Source of the DNA: Candidatus Obscuribacterales bacterium
GTDB lineage: Bacteria > Cyanobacteriota > Vampirovibrionia > Obscuribacterales > Obscuribacteraceae
Assembly: GCA_019752635.1 (NCBI GenBank)
Contig: JAIELX010000010.1
Span: forward strand, 1 to 64,000
Direction: 5' to 3'
Length of the DNA: 64,000 nucleotides
Part shown: piece after piece, positions 19,180 to 27,707 of the stretch
How positions within the stretch are numbered: position 1 is the stretch's first letter
Layout: every line of letters starts with the position of its first letter
The notes under the pieces: model-generated
The model's input: the letters and a program-made list of their open reading frames with translations, nothing else
Database searches by the model: none
What the model was told of the DNA's origin: nothing
Translations under genes and position numbers: made by a program

Positions 19180-19232
19180 TTTCGCGCTGATTCGTGCGAC
19201 CACAACCAACCTTTCGCGCAGAAGGAGACACA

Positions 19233-19763
19233 ATGCGCTATCTGCGATTCATCCTGGCCCCCACGGTCCTTTCCCTGGTGTTCGCCTACTTCATGCCGCT
19301 ATGCGGTGTCACGCTTCCTGCGGGTGTGGCGGGCTTGCTGGCGGCAGTGGGCCTCGGCATCAGCTTCTCTCTGGCGTTCACCGGCTACCGCTACGTTGAG
19401 CACTGGCTGGTCAACCGCTTCGCCAAGGACCAGGTGTCGGCCTACAACATCAGCCAGCTCGGGGTCATCGGCTCGATGGCTCTGACGGGCGCGGCGCTGC
19501 TGGGCGTCCAGTGGCTGCTGCCTGCCTACTTCCAGCTGGCTCAGCTGTCGAGCGCCGTGCTCGGTGGCTTCTGGCTCTCGGTCGTTGGGTTGTCGCTCAG
19601 CCCCGCTCCGGCTCTGGTTCGCTCTTTCCGCCAGGCGGGAGTGAAGCCGCAGCCTGCCCCCGAGCCGACGCCGACCCCGGAGCCGACTGCCCCGGTCGAG
19701 AATCCCCCGGCCGGCGACGGACCCGGCACCGGACAGACCGCTCCTACCGATCCGAAGTCGTAA
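19233..19763 (+). CDS. Four-helix membrane protein with proline-rich tail
   Basis: Start at the ATG at 19233, with the ribosome site GAAGGAGA. 176 residues: about four hydrophobic helices up to residue ~130, then a low-complexity tail of Pro, Glu, Thr and Ala (PAPEPTPTPEPTAPVEN) that is probably disordered. No family recognised. It follows the MORN-like lipoprotein by 53 bases and may be in its transcript. Confidence 0.65.
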   Translation: MRYLRFILAPTVLSLVFAYFMPLCGVTLPAGVAGLLAAVGLGISFSLAFTGYRYVEHWLVNRFAKDQVSAYNISQLGVIGSMALTGAALLGVQWLLPAYFQLAQLSSAVLGGFWLSVVGLSLSPAPALVRSFRQAGVKPQPAPEPTPTPEPTAPVENPPAGDGPGTGQTAPTDPKS

Positions 19764-20430
19764 CGCCTGGCCACAGCGGGTGAGTAGACCCTCCTCTCCC
19801 GCTAAGCTCGGATAGCCGTGCGCGCAGAACTCCTCCAGGATTTCTGCCGCACGACTCTTTCTCACTTTGCCTACTAAATGCCGTGGTGGCAAACGATTGA
19901 AGCTGAAAGTGCAGCAGGAGTAGGGAAACACGGGTGTTGGCATCGCTATTTTCGGACTACTCGTGATATCGAATACGATACGATTTTTCTGAATTTTCGT
20001 ATCGTATTCGTGTTTCCTGCGAAGGAAAATTAGGAGTATCTCCAGGCCGCTACCCGGCGCGAGCCATGCCTACCCGGGCTGTCGGGCGCCAGATGTTGGC
20101 CTGCGCGTGGATAGTGCAAGCTCAGCGTCGGGCCTACTACGTGTTTCCCCGTGGACTGTCTGTCGTGGCGCGTAGCCCGTACGCACGCTCGGCTGCTCGA
20201 TGCCGGCGGTGCGAACTGCGTGGCGGAGTTTCTCGTGATACTGGCATTGCCCCCGCGGCTTAGCTTAGGGTCGAGATATCTCTTTTCTCTCCGAACTACC
20301 AGGAAAAATTCGCGCAACACCTCCAATCCTCAACCACTGAAGTGACGAGACAAGCTTTTTAAGAAGCAGGGTGTAGCGCGGGAAGATTCTCCAACCACGT
20401 TGTGGCACCTCTACTACTGGAAGGAAAGTT
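19764..20430. other. Intergenic stretch with an AT-rich palindrome
   Basis: 667 bases. Contains a 14-bp perfect inverted repeat at 19970-20010 (listed separately) in otherwise GC-rich sequence. No gene with a plausible ribosome site was seen. Confidence 0.45.
19970..20010. repeat. Perfect 14-bp inverted repeat
   Basis: CGAATACGATACGA at 19970-19983 and its complement TCGTATCGTATTCG at 19997-20010, around a 13-base T-rich loop. The arms themselves contain ATACGATACG, a near-tandem. It may be a terminator for the preceding gene or an operator; the right arm is not followed by a T-run, which favours the second. Confidence 0.6.
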
Positions 20431-21393
20431 ATGGAACTGTACGTCTTGTTGGGCGTCATCGCTGGTGCACTGTGCCTTGGTGGCGGTGTGCTGTTGGGGG
20501 CGCTGTTGACGCGCCGTCCACAGACGCAAAAGACGAAAAAGACCAAGAAATCTCGAAAACAACCAGAGTTCGAGCGCGCTGCGTCCGACGCGTCTGCCGA
20601 CCCGATGGTTCCGCCAGGCGCGGTCGTGTCGCTCGATGAGTTGTTCCGGCAACCGGAGGGCGCGCCCGCCGATTCGCTCCCTGTCGCTGTCGAAGCGCTA
20701 TCGCCGCCGCCCGAGCCTCAGCCCTTCGCACACCCCGCGTTGAGCGACATCGGTCTTCGGGTTGTGGCGCTTCATCAGCGGGCTGTGCAAAATTGGGAAC
20801 AGGGTGAGCATGAGGATGCTGTTTACTGGCTGGAGAAGGCGCACAGTCTGCACAGTCGCAACGCATGGCTCGACGAAGAGCTTTTCGGTGAGCTGCGCAG
20901 CCTGTACCACGCTACGGGCCAGTCTGAGAAGGCGGATCAGTGCTCGCACATGATTGCGCGCCTGCGTGGCGAGTACCTCGGTGATTCGCCAAGGTCGAGT
21001 TACCTCGTGCCGCGGCTGGGCGACTTCAGCTGGATGCAGCGTGCGCGAGAGGAGGACATGGAACGCGCTGAGATGGCGTTCCTGTACTTGCAACGCTGCC
21101 ACAATGCGATGCGCGAGTACGAGACTGACCGGGCGTTGGACTGCGCCCGGCGCGCAGTGGACGAAGCCGTCAAGAGCGTCAATGCGGACCACTGGATTAC
21201 CGCGATGATGCTAAACACGATGGGCCAAGTCCACATGGAGCGTGAAGAGTTCGGTTCGGCGCTGTCCTACTTGCGCCGGGCCAAAGTGATTCTGTCCGAC
21301 TGGAACTACATGGTTCCGAACCTGCGAGCCACCGTCAACCAATCCCTCCAGGTCTGCGAACAGGCGGGAGAGGGAGAAGAGTGGAAAGACTAG
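20431..21393 (+). CDS. Membrane-anchored TPR-like protein
   Basis: 320 residues. One N-terminal helix (MELYVLLGVIAGALCLGGGV) is followed by a Lys-rich and then Pro/Ala-rich linker to about residue 105. Two sets of helical repeats follow: 'VQNWEQGEHEDAVYWLEKAHSLH' style at ~115-170 and 'MGQVHMEREEFGSALSYLRRAK' style at ~265-310, typical of TPR_12 units. TPR proteins scaffold other proteins; no partner is evident. Ribosome site GGAAGGAAAG. Followed by two small membrane-protein genes. Confidence 0.7.
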   Translation: MELYVLLGVIAGALCLGGGVLLGALLTRRPQTQKTKKTKKSRKQPEFERAASDASADPMVPPGAVVSLDELFRQPEGAPADSLPVAVEALSPPPEPQPFAHPALSDIGLRVVALHQRAVQNWEQGEHEDAVYWLEKAHSLHSRNAWLDEELFGELRSLYHATGQSEKADQCSHMIARLRGEYLGDSPRSSYLVPRLGDFSWMQRAREEDMERAEMAFLYLQRCHNAMREYETDRALDCARRAVDEAVKSVNADHWITAMMLNTMGQVHMEREEFGSALSYLRRAKVILSDWNYMVPNLRATVNQSLQVCEQAGEGEEWKD

Positions 21394-21592
21394 CGCAGGT
21401 GTGGTGAGGAACCGCGACCGGTGGCTTGGACCACTCGGTCGGTTACTGTGTCTTTGCCGGTGCCGGTCGGGTGCGGCACCAGGTGTTCAGAAGCACGGGT
21501 CGAGAGCGTTGGTCAAGTCGACCACGTCTTGACAGAGTCGAAGTCGGGCCGCCTTGACCGGGCGTGCTCGACAGAAAGTGGAGACGGTAGTA

Positions 21593-22072
21593 ATGAAAGA
21601 CTTCATCGAGATCCTCGCGTCGATTCCCTTCGTTGGCATCCTGCGGAACGTCTTCTGTGGCGAAGTTGGCTGGAAGCCGCCCGTCGGCTTCGTGCTGCAG
21701 GTCGCGTTGCAGATCACCGTCGCGTGTCTACTCGGGGTCGGTGTCGCCGGTGGCGTGGCCGTCGCGGGCATGCTCATCGTCGCGCAGTTGCTCATCGCCC
21801 TGATGATCGGCATGATGCCCATGTCCGGCATGGGTCCCAAGCCGATGTACAAGACCGCCGGTCAGTTCGTGATGCAGGCCGCTGTCTACTCGCTCGGCTT
21901 CAGCGCGGTTGCCTGCGGCGTGGTCCTCGGCCTCGCCAGCATCTTTGCCAGCGGCTCGTTCCTGCTGACGTTCGCGCTGAGCGTGCTCGGTGGCACCGCC
22001 ATTCACATGTTCGCCGTGGCGCTGCCCATCTACCAGCTCGAGCGGAAGCATGAGAGCGAACGCCAGTCGTAA
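21593..22072 (+). CDS. Polytopic membrane protein of unknown function
   Basis: Start at the ATG at 21593 (RBS GGAGACGGTAGTA). 159 residues with about four hydrophobic helices rich in Ala, Val, Gly and Met. Its plan (short amphipathic start, 'GKAGxxG..lq', two helix pairs, charged Glu/Lys/Ser end) resembles the gene at 33516 and they may be distant paralogues. Not recognised. Confidence 0.6.
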   Translation: MKDFIEILASIPFVGILRNVFCGEVGWKPPVGFVLQVALQITVACLLGVGVAGGVAVAGMLIVAQLLIALMIGMMPMSGMGPKPMYKTAGQFVMQAAVYSLGFSAVACGVVLGLASIFASGSFLLTFALSVLGGTAIHMFAVALPIYQLERKHESERQS

Positions 22073-22139
22073 GTCCTTCCATTCAGCCGGAGTGGTGTCC
22101 GCGTAAGCGGCGCCACTCCGGTGCAACCCAAGGAGTTCT

Positions 22140-22448
22140 ATGAATCCGTTCTTGCCCCTTTTGCTGATGATGCTCGGCGTCCTCGTGACCGTCGGCACGT
22201 CGATGTGCATTGGTATCTGGTGCGTGTCCGCAACGGACAACGTCATTCGTCGGGGCCATCACATGTACGTGGGCATCGTGCTCGGCATGATGGTTCTCGC
22301 CGCGGCGCAGCTCGTCGAGCTGTTCGTCGTCGGCGAACCGTTCAAGTTCATTCCGGTGTGGCTGGCGGGAGCGTGCTTGTTCTCGACCTTCGCTTCGGTC
22401 GGGTTCATGCGCGGGCTGAGCATCCAGAAGCACAAGCGCTGGGTGTGA
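22140..22448 (+). CDS. Small three-helix membrane protein
   Basis: 102 residues, three hydrophobic helices, with the C-terminus RGLSIQKHKRWV. The same plan and a nearly identical end (CGLSIQQDHR) occur in the gene at 48746, so they look like paralogues in two compositionally different parts of the window. Ribosome site AAGGAG about 7 bases before ATG. Function unknown. Confidence 0.6.
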   Translation: MNPFLPLLLMMLGVLVTVGTSMCIGIWCVSATDNVIRRGHHMYVGIVLGMMVLAAAQLVELFVVGEPFKFIPVWLAGACLFSTFASVGFMRGLSIQKHKRWV

Positions 22449-22512
22449 GCAGCCGTTTCGCGACGACGCCGGCTTCGGGCGACTAGTCGCTGAGATTCCT
22501 CGGGCAGGCTCA

Positions 22513-22538
22513 GGTGGAACGCACTCCAGCGTTCCACC
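22513..22538. terminator. GC-rich hairpin
   Basis: GGTGGAACGC / GCGTTCCACC, 10-bp perfect stem with a 6-base loop, 65 bases past the small membrane-protein gene. No T-run. Confidence 0.5.
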
Positions 22539-22746
22539 CGGGGCCGCTCAGCGAATCTTTCGTTTCACGCGTTCGTACTAGTGGATATAGCACGACTCAG
22601 CCAAGAAAAGTAGCGTTGTGGAAGGTTCATTGGCAGGTCTGCGGGCGTTCTGTTGAATGCGAGGCTGCATAGTAGGTGGCGTCTCAGAGAAATCGGCGAA
22701 CCCTGGAACGTTTGTTCCACAAAGGTCCGCCGATTCAGACAAGAGA

Positions 22747-24366
22747 CTAGTCGTCCGTGGGGCCGGCATTACCGCCTTCCGACTCCCAATCTGCCATGGC
22801 TAGTGCCAGGCGAATCTGTTCGCGCCTGTCATCGTCGAATCCCGGAGAAACAAGGCACGCCAGGTCCGTAGCGGTGCTCAATGCGGACGCCGCAGAGGGG
22901 CTTTCCACTTGTTTTGGCGGCTTGACCGGGCTCGCCGATGCCGCCGGCGCGGATGGTGCCCCTGCCTCGCTTTCGGGAACGGTCATGCGGAACGGGTCGA
23001 GCAGTCGCGTCAGCTCCGCCTCGCCTAAGCTGGTAAGCCGTAGCGCAACTTCGCGGACGGACTCGCCCGTTTTGCTGGCCTCCTTCGCCACGGCCGCGGC
23101 GCTGTCATAGCCGATTGCCGGGACGAGGGCGGTGCAAAGCGCGAGTCCGGCCTCTACCGATTGCGGTCCGCGTTTGGTGGCTTGCAGACCGGCAATGCAC
23201 TTGAGGCGGAAGACGTTGCTCACGTTTGCTAGAAGGTCGATCGACTGCAACAGGTTGTACGCTGCGACAGGCTGCATCACGTTCAGTTCGAAGTTGCCGG
23301 ATTGGCCCGCAACGGTGATAGCAGCATCGTTGCCTATTACCTGGGCGGCAACCTGGCACACGGCTTCGGGAATCACCGGGTTTACTTTGCCCGGCATGAT
23401 CGAGCTGCCAGGCTGCACTTCAGGAAGCAGTAGTTCGCCCAGTCCGGCTCGGGGGCCGCTGCCGAGCCAGCGGATGTCGTTCGCGATTTTCATCAGGCTG
23501 ACAGCGGTGGTCCGGAGCACGCCCGAGCAGAAGACGAGTTCGTCCAGAGTGCTTTGGGCCTGGAAGTGATTGCTCGTTTCGCGCAGCTTTATGCCCACAC
23601 GCTTGGAGAGAAGGCGCAGCACGTCTCTCGCGAAAGTCTCTTTAGTGTTGATGCCGGTACCGACGGCGGTGCCACCTAAGGCTACCTCTGTCAGACGCTT
23701 GCGGGCTGCGGTTACGCGCTGTCTTGCCCGTTCGATTTGTCCTGCGTAACCGGTGAATTCCTGCCCGAGTCGAATAGGCGTGGCGTCTTGCAGGTGAGTG
23801 CGACCGGTTTTGATCACGTCGTGGAAGTCCGCGGCGCGTTCTTTCAGAGATTTCTCGAGCTTGCGCAGTGCCGGCAGCAATTTCTCGGTCAAGTCGATAA
23901 TCGCCGCGATGTGGGTTGCCGTGGGAATGGCATCGTTGGAGGACATGCCGAGATTGACATGGTCGTTCGGGTGGACGAGCTTTCGATCGCCGCGAATCCC
24001 GCCAAGAAGCTCAATGGCTCGATTCGCGATTACTTCGTTTGCGTTCATGTTTGTGGAGGTGCCGGATCCGGTCTGGAACACGTCCACCACGAAGTGTTGA
24101 TCGAATCGACCAGCGGCTGTTTCATCAGCCGCGCTTTGAATGGCATGCGCCAGCTTGCTGCCAAGTTGGCCGTTTTGCTCATGAACTTCAGCGGCACAGC
24201 GCTTGATAAGGGCGAGTGCGCGGATGAAGGAGCGCTGCAGACGCAGACCGCTGATGGGAAAGTTTTCCACTGCCCGACCGGTGCTGGCACCGTAGTAGGC
24301 ATCGCGGGGAACTTGCACTAATCCCATTGAGTCGTGCTCAACGCGATTCTTGTTTTTTCGGGTCAT
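22747..24366 (-). CDS. fumC: Class II fumarate hydratase with C-terminal extension
   Basis: Member of the fumarase/aspartase superfamily. The signature GSSIMPGKVNPVIPE lies near residue 320 and the active-site segment TGRTHLQDATP near 190. SGNFELNV and IGYDSAAA favour fumarase over aspartase, although VIPEAVCQV is aspartase-like, so substrate is likely but not certain. It would interconvert fumarate and malate in the TCA cycle. After the normal end (about residue 460) there is an extra ~75-residue tail, first Ala/Pro/Ser-rich and then helical (DDDRREQIRLALAMADWE), unlike standard FumC. It lies about 2 kb from icd on the same strand. Confidence 0.88.
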   Translation of the reverse strand: MTRKNKNRVEHDSMGLVQVPRDAYYGASTGRAVENFPISGLRLQRSFIRALALIKRCAAEVHEQNGQLGSKLAHAIQSAADETAAGRFDQHFVVDVFQTGSGTSTNMNANEVIANRAIELLGGIRGDRKLVHPNDHVNLGMSSNDAIPTATHIAAIIDLTEKLLPALRKLEKSLKERAADFHDVIKTGRTHLQDATPIRLGQEFTGYAGQIERARQRVTAARKRLTEVALGGTAVGTGINTKETFARDVLRLLSKRVGIKLRETSNHFQAQSTLDELVFCSGVLRTTAVSLMKIANDIRWLGSGPRAGLGELLLPEVQPGSSIMPGKVNPVIPEAVCQVAAQVIGNDAAITVAGQSGNFELNVMQPVAAYNLLQSIDLLANVSNVFRLKCIAGLQATKRGPQSVEAGLALCTALVPAIGYDSAAAVAKEASKTGESVREVALRLTSLGEAELTRLLDPFRMTVPESEAGAPSAPAASASPVKPPKQVESPSAASALSTATDLACLVSPGFDDDRREQIRLALAMADWESEGGNAGPTDD

Positions 24367-24740
24367 ACTTGATCCTTGCCAATGAGCGTCGGAGCCGGGC
24401 TACACAAAACCAACCGAGCTTTGAAGCTCAGTCTCGTTCGGGTCAATGTGGTAGGCAGAGTTGAGGCGGACGTTTTGAATGTTAGGAGCTAGAGAGAATT
24501 GTCGCCACAGGCTAGTCGGTGTCGGGGGTGGAATCCTACGCTCGAGGCGTGATCTTTGCAATTCACGATTCGCTAAGGTCGTGAACCGCTTGAACACCCC
24601 GGAAGGCAAGAAGAGAGCGCGGATCTTGGAAATCGAGCGAGTTGAAAGCTGTGTTGTTGCCGCGTGCTTGCGTTCTTCTGCTCTGCGTTCTGCGCCGGGG
24701 GGTGGCTACTGCGACATGTAGTAAGGCGATCGGAAAAGAC

Positions 24741-24767
24741 AGTGGCGCGGGAATTTCCAGCGCCACT
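24741..24767. terminator. GC-rich hairpin
   Basis: AGTGGCGC / GCGCCACT, 8-bp stem with an 11-base loop, downstream of the SAM-hydrolase-like gene on the minus strand, after a second hairpin. Confidence 0.4.
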
Positions 24768-24785
24768 GCCAGTGGTTCACTCAGG

Positions 24786-24807
24786 AGGGACGAACATGCT
24801 CGTCCCT
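24786..24807 (-). terminator. Hairpin past the SAM-hydrolase-like gene
   Basis: AGGGACGA / TCGTCCCT, 8-bp perfect stem with a 6-base loop, 14 bases beyond the stop. No T-run follows on the minus strand. Confidence 0.5.
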
Positions 24808-24820
24808 ATCACATGCGGCG

Positions 24821-25642
24821 TCAGGTTTTCGGCTTGGCCGATTTCACCAGGGTGATGACGCTGCCGGGCTTCGGGCGGCCGAATGCCTCAAATGCCGAAC
24901 CACCGCGCTTGAACAGCTCCCAATAGTGGGCTTCATGGCCGGAGCTGCCCGGCGCGAAAGCCAGCTCGCCGTCGGCGACGCCGAAGCTGCCTCCTGAAAC
25001 GGTGGCAAACATTGTCACTTCTCCCACCTTGACCTTGAGGATGTCTCCCGGCTTCAGTCCGGAAGTGGGCAGGTCTCCCTGGCGGTAGGTTGTCTTGATG
25101 TTGCCGAACGAGTCGACGTATCCGACAAGTCCAACCGTCGCCTCCGGGATCACTTCCAGTCCGAGCTGCTTGTTGCGGAACGACAAGTCGTTTCGCGCAA
25201 CGAGCTGGGCAACGCTCACGGGGAAGAAGTCCCGGGAACGGAATTGGCTGCCGCCGCTTTGAGCGTTGGTAGACCAGACTTCGGCGATGTACGGACGCAC
25301 GAACGAGAGCGAGTGGCCGCTGTTAACCGCCAGCACGCGAACGCCGTTTTTCAACTTAACGTAGAGCAGGCCTTCGCCCTCGTTGTTTTCGCGTGCGACG
25401 GTGTCATCCTTGCGCGGTGCGCAGTTGGCGAAGATGAACACCTTGTCCGGATTCTTGAAGTTGCGAGCGCCCAATTGCGCAACGGCGAATCCGGTCGAGA
25501 TCGTGTCGAACGAGTTGGCCGTTGTCGGCCAGATTGTGACGCCCTCGTTGACACCTTCGTCGAAGATTGCAGACACGATTTCCGACCACGCCAGGTCGCC
25601 CTGTCCATAGTCGCAGACAATGTGAAACAGTTTGCCGCTCAT
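24821..25642 (-). CDS. Divergent SAM hydrolase / SAM hydroxide adenosyltransferase-like protein
   Basis: 273 residues with the two-domain layout of the DUF62 family (S-adenosylmethionine hydrolase, chlorinase, fluorinase). FRSRDFFPVSVAQLVA corresponds to the family's 'fHGRDiFaPvAA.La', and YVDSFGNIKTT to 'YVDrFGNl.TN'. The N-terminal Asp motif reads DYGQGD instead of TDFG..D, and the usual DPGVG region is not clear. Family membership is probable; whether it cleaves SAM is open because active-site segments differ. Ribosome site GGAAGGATCG precedes the ATG. Confidence 0.68.
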   Translation of the reverse strand: MSGKLFHIVCDYGQGDLAWSEIVSAIFDEGVNEGVTIWPTTANSFDTISTGFAVAQLGARNFKNPDKVFIFANCAPRKDDTVARENNEGEGLLYVKLKNGVRVLAVNSGHSLSFVRPYIAEVWSTNAQSGGSQFRSRDFFPVSVAQLVARNDLSFRNKQLGLEVIPEATVGLVGYVDSFGNIKTTYRQGDLPTSGLKPGDILKVKVGEVTMFATVSGGSFGVADGELAFAPGSSGHEAHYWELFKRGGSAFEAFGRPKPGSVITLVKSAKPKT

Positions 25643-25675
25643 TCTTTCGATCCTTCCGAAATCGGAGTCAGGATG

Positions 25676-25714
25676 GAAGGAGCCGGCCGCCTTGGGGCGG
25701 CGTGCGGCTCCTTC
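25676..25714 (-). terminator. Two-tier GC hairpin between leftward genes
   Basis: Outer stem GAAGGAGCCG / CGGCTCCTTC and inner stem GCCGCC / GGCGGC. It lies between the stop of the 106-residue membrane-protein gene and the start of the SAM-hydrolase-like gene. Confidence 0.55.
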
Positions 25715-25747
25715 ACCGTAAGGCGGAGCGATGCGGGCGAACCGGTC

Positions 25748-26065
25748 TTAGTGACCGCAGGTTTTGCAGGACTTTCGGATCGGTTCGCGACCGTCCGCGA
25801 GCACGAAGCAGAACACCATGGGCGACATCAGTCCGAATGCCACCAGGAACGCATCCGGCACCACTGCTGGTGTCATGATTGCCGCGCACATTAACAGTGC
25901 GCCAAGGACGGTCCAGAGGCGATAGTCGCGCACGATGCGGCCGGATCGGCCGGTCGGCTTCGTGCGACCGAGGTACTGGTCGAGCTTGTGCCCGAGGTAA
26001 GCACCGGCGGCCAATCCACCAACGATGCCGGTCATGATCAGGGTCAACAGGACGTACGGATTCAT
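25748..26065 (-). CDS. Small three-helix membrane protein with CxxC end
   Basis: 105 residues from the ATG at 26065 (a TTG lies one codon earlier); ribosome site AAGGTG. Three hydrophobic helices, a basic loop (TKPTGRSGRIVRDYR) and a C-terminus CKTCGH that could bind metal or haem. Not recognised. It precedes the SAM-hydrolase-like gene on the same strand. Confidence 0.6.
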   Translation of the reverse strand: MNPYVLLTLIMTGIVGGLAAGAYLGHKLDQYLGRTKPTGRSGRIVRDYRLWTVLGALLMCAAIMTPAVVPDAFLVAFGLMSPMVFCFVLADGREPIRKSCKTCGH

Positions 26066-26170
26066 CAATCACCTTGAGTTGAGAGTTCCAGTGTTTCGGT
26101 CTCCACCGACCGAGTTTACTATCATCCAACATGCGGCTCTAGACCGAAGTCACGGCCGCGAGGGTTGCAA

Positions 26171-26368
26171 TTACCGGGCATGAAGCTTCATGCGGAAATC
26201 AACAAGCCCGGCGCAGGCACCAACTAAGGTGCCGATGGCAAGGTCGTCGTAGAGCGGAGTCCCGTGCAGATTCAGTAGTGCTCCGAAGATTCGGGCGGTC
26301 AAGGCTCCGATGATAGTCAGCGGAACGACTGATACCAGCAGGAAGCGAAGTGCACCCAGAGAACTCAT
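26171..26368 (-). CDS. Small two-helix membrane protein
   Basis: 65 residues: helix at about 6-30, polar turn (LHGTPLYDD), helix at about 42-58, basic end. The ribosome site is weak. Downstream of icd, after a hairpin. Plausible but not certain as a gene. Confidence 0.45.
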   Translation of the reverse strand: MSSLGALRFLLVSVVPLTIIGALTARIFGALLNLHGTPLYDDLAIGTLVGACAGLVDFRMKLHAR

Positions 26369-26389
26369 TTGTTTCTCGGTCGGGCTGAA

Positions 26390-26419
26390 CGGGCTGACGG
26401 CCGGATTGTCGTCAGCCCG
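26390..26419 (-). terminator. GC-rich hairpin past icd
   Basis: CGGGCTGACG / CGTCAGCCCG, 10-bp perfect stem with a 10-base loop, 28 bases past the icd stop. Confidence 0.55.
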
Positions 26420-26447
26420 TCTCAGCGTGATAATGCCGTTGCCGGTG

Positions 26448-27707
26448 TTAGACCTTGGCGGGCAGGTTGGCGATCAACGCGTCGGCGAACGCGCTGGTGC
26501 TGACCTTGGTCGAACCGGGAACCAGCTTAGCCATGTCACCGGTCATGGTGTTGCCGGCAATCGTGGTTTCGATGGCCGCAACCACCGCTTTGCTCGCTTC
26601 GGTCCAGCCGAAGAACTCGAGCATTTGCACCGCCGAGAGCAGCAGCGAGCACGGATTAGCCAGGTTCTGGCCGGCGATGTCGGCCGCAGTACCGTGGGTC
26701 GCCTCGAAGATGGCGTAGTCGTCGCCGATATTGGCCCCGGGAGCGATGCCCAGTCCGCCGACACACGCGGCGATCAGGTCGGAGAGATAGTCGCCGTTCA
26801 GGTTCATCGTAACGACTACCGGGTGGCGTTCCGGTCGGGAGACCACCTCGGCCAGCATCGCGTCGGCGATGCAGTCCTTGATGACGAGGACTTTGCCTTC
26901 CGGCATGACCCAGTTGTTGGCCTTCAGTGCCTTCTCGGTGATGGTCTTGTCGCCGAATTCGGCCGCGGCCAGTTCGTAGCCCCATTCGCAGAAGGCACCC
27001 TCGGTGTACTTCTGAATGTTGCCTTTATGGACGATGGTGACCGACGGCAACTTGTTATCAAGCGCGTACTGAATGGCGGCGCGGATGATCCGCTCGGTGT
27101 TGTACTTCGACATGATCTTGATGCCGATGCCGGTGTCCTCGCGGATCGTGACGCCCAGCTCGGCGAGGCAAGCGCGCAGTTTCTTCGCGCCTTCGGAACC
27201 CATCTTGAACTCGATGCCCGCGTACACGTCTTCGACGTTCTCGCGGAACAGCACAATGTTCACTTTCTCCGGGCGTTTGACGTCCGTGGGGACGCCGGTG
27301 AAGTGCCGGAACGGGCGGATGCATTGATTCAAGTCGAGCTTCTGGCGAAGGCCGACGTTGATGCTGCGTTGGTCGCCGCCGGTGGGAGTGCTGAGCGGAC
27401 CCTTGATGGCAACGTTAAAGTGGCGAATGGCGGCAAGGGTGTCGGCGGGCAGCAGATCGTTGAAGCGGCGCGTGCCTTCCTCGCCGGCAACGATCTCATA
27501 CCACTTGATCTGGCGCGTGTCGCCGTATGCGCGGGTGACGGCGGCGTCGATTACTCGTCGCGTTGCGACGGAGATTTCCGGCCCGATGCCGTCGCCGTTG
27601 ATGTATGCGACCACGGGCTTGTTGGGAGTAGTCGCTTTGCCGTTTGCGACCTTAACCACTTCGCCGTCCGCGGGGACGGGAATTCCGTTGAAAGAGATGG
27701 CAGTCAT
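26448..27707 (-). CDS. icd: Isocitrate dehydrogenase (probably NADP-dependent)
   Basis: 419 residues of the isocitrate/isopropylmalate dehydrogenase family: oxidative decarboxylation of isocitrate to 2-oxoglutarate in the cytosol. The substrate-binding GGDQRSINVGLRQKLDLNQ and FRENVEDVYAGIEF, plus the metal-site segment NLNGDYLSDLIAA, are clear. The sequence style is that of longer bacterial and cyanobacterial ICDs. Ribosome site GAAAGGAAC precedes the ATG, and a small hairpin (CTGTTCG/CGAACAG at 27724-27743) lies just upstream of it. Lies near fumC, giving a loose TCA grouping. Confidence 0.96.
   Translation of the reverse strand: MTAISFNGIPVPADGEVVKVANGKATTPNKPVVAYINGDGIGPEISVATRRVIDAAVTRAYGDTRQIKWYEIVAGEEGTRRFNDLLPADTLAAIRHFNVAIKGPLSTPTGGDQRSINVGLRQKLDLNQCIRPFRHFTGVPTDVKRPEKVNIVLFRENVEDVYAGIEFKMGSEGAKKLRACLAELGVTIREDTGIGIKIMSKYNTERIIRAAIQYALDNKLPSVTIVHKGNIQKYTEGAFCEWGYELAAAEFGDKTITEKALKANNWVMPEGKVLVIKDCIADAMLAEVVSRPERHPVVVTMNLNGDYLSDLIAACVGGLGIAPGANIGDDYAIFEATHGTAADIAGQNLANPCSLLLSAVQMLEFFGWTEASKAVVAAIETTIAGNTMTGDMAKLVPGSTKVSTSAFADALIANLPAKV

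Larger units (their letters stand above)
24367..24820. other. Intergenic stretch with hairpins
   Basis: 454 bases between two leftward genes. Holds hairpins at 24741-24767 and 24786-24807; no gene was recognised. Confidence 0.45.

Noticed and set aside
18121..19233. Minus-strand frame opposite the lipoprotein gene
   Set aside because: Antisense shadow; the plus strand has a lipobox and repeats.
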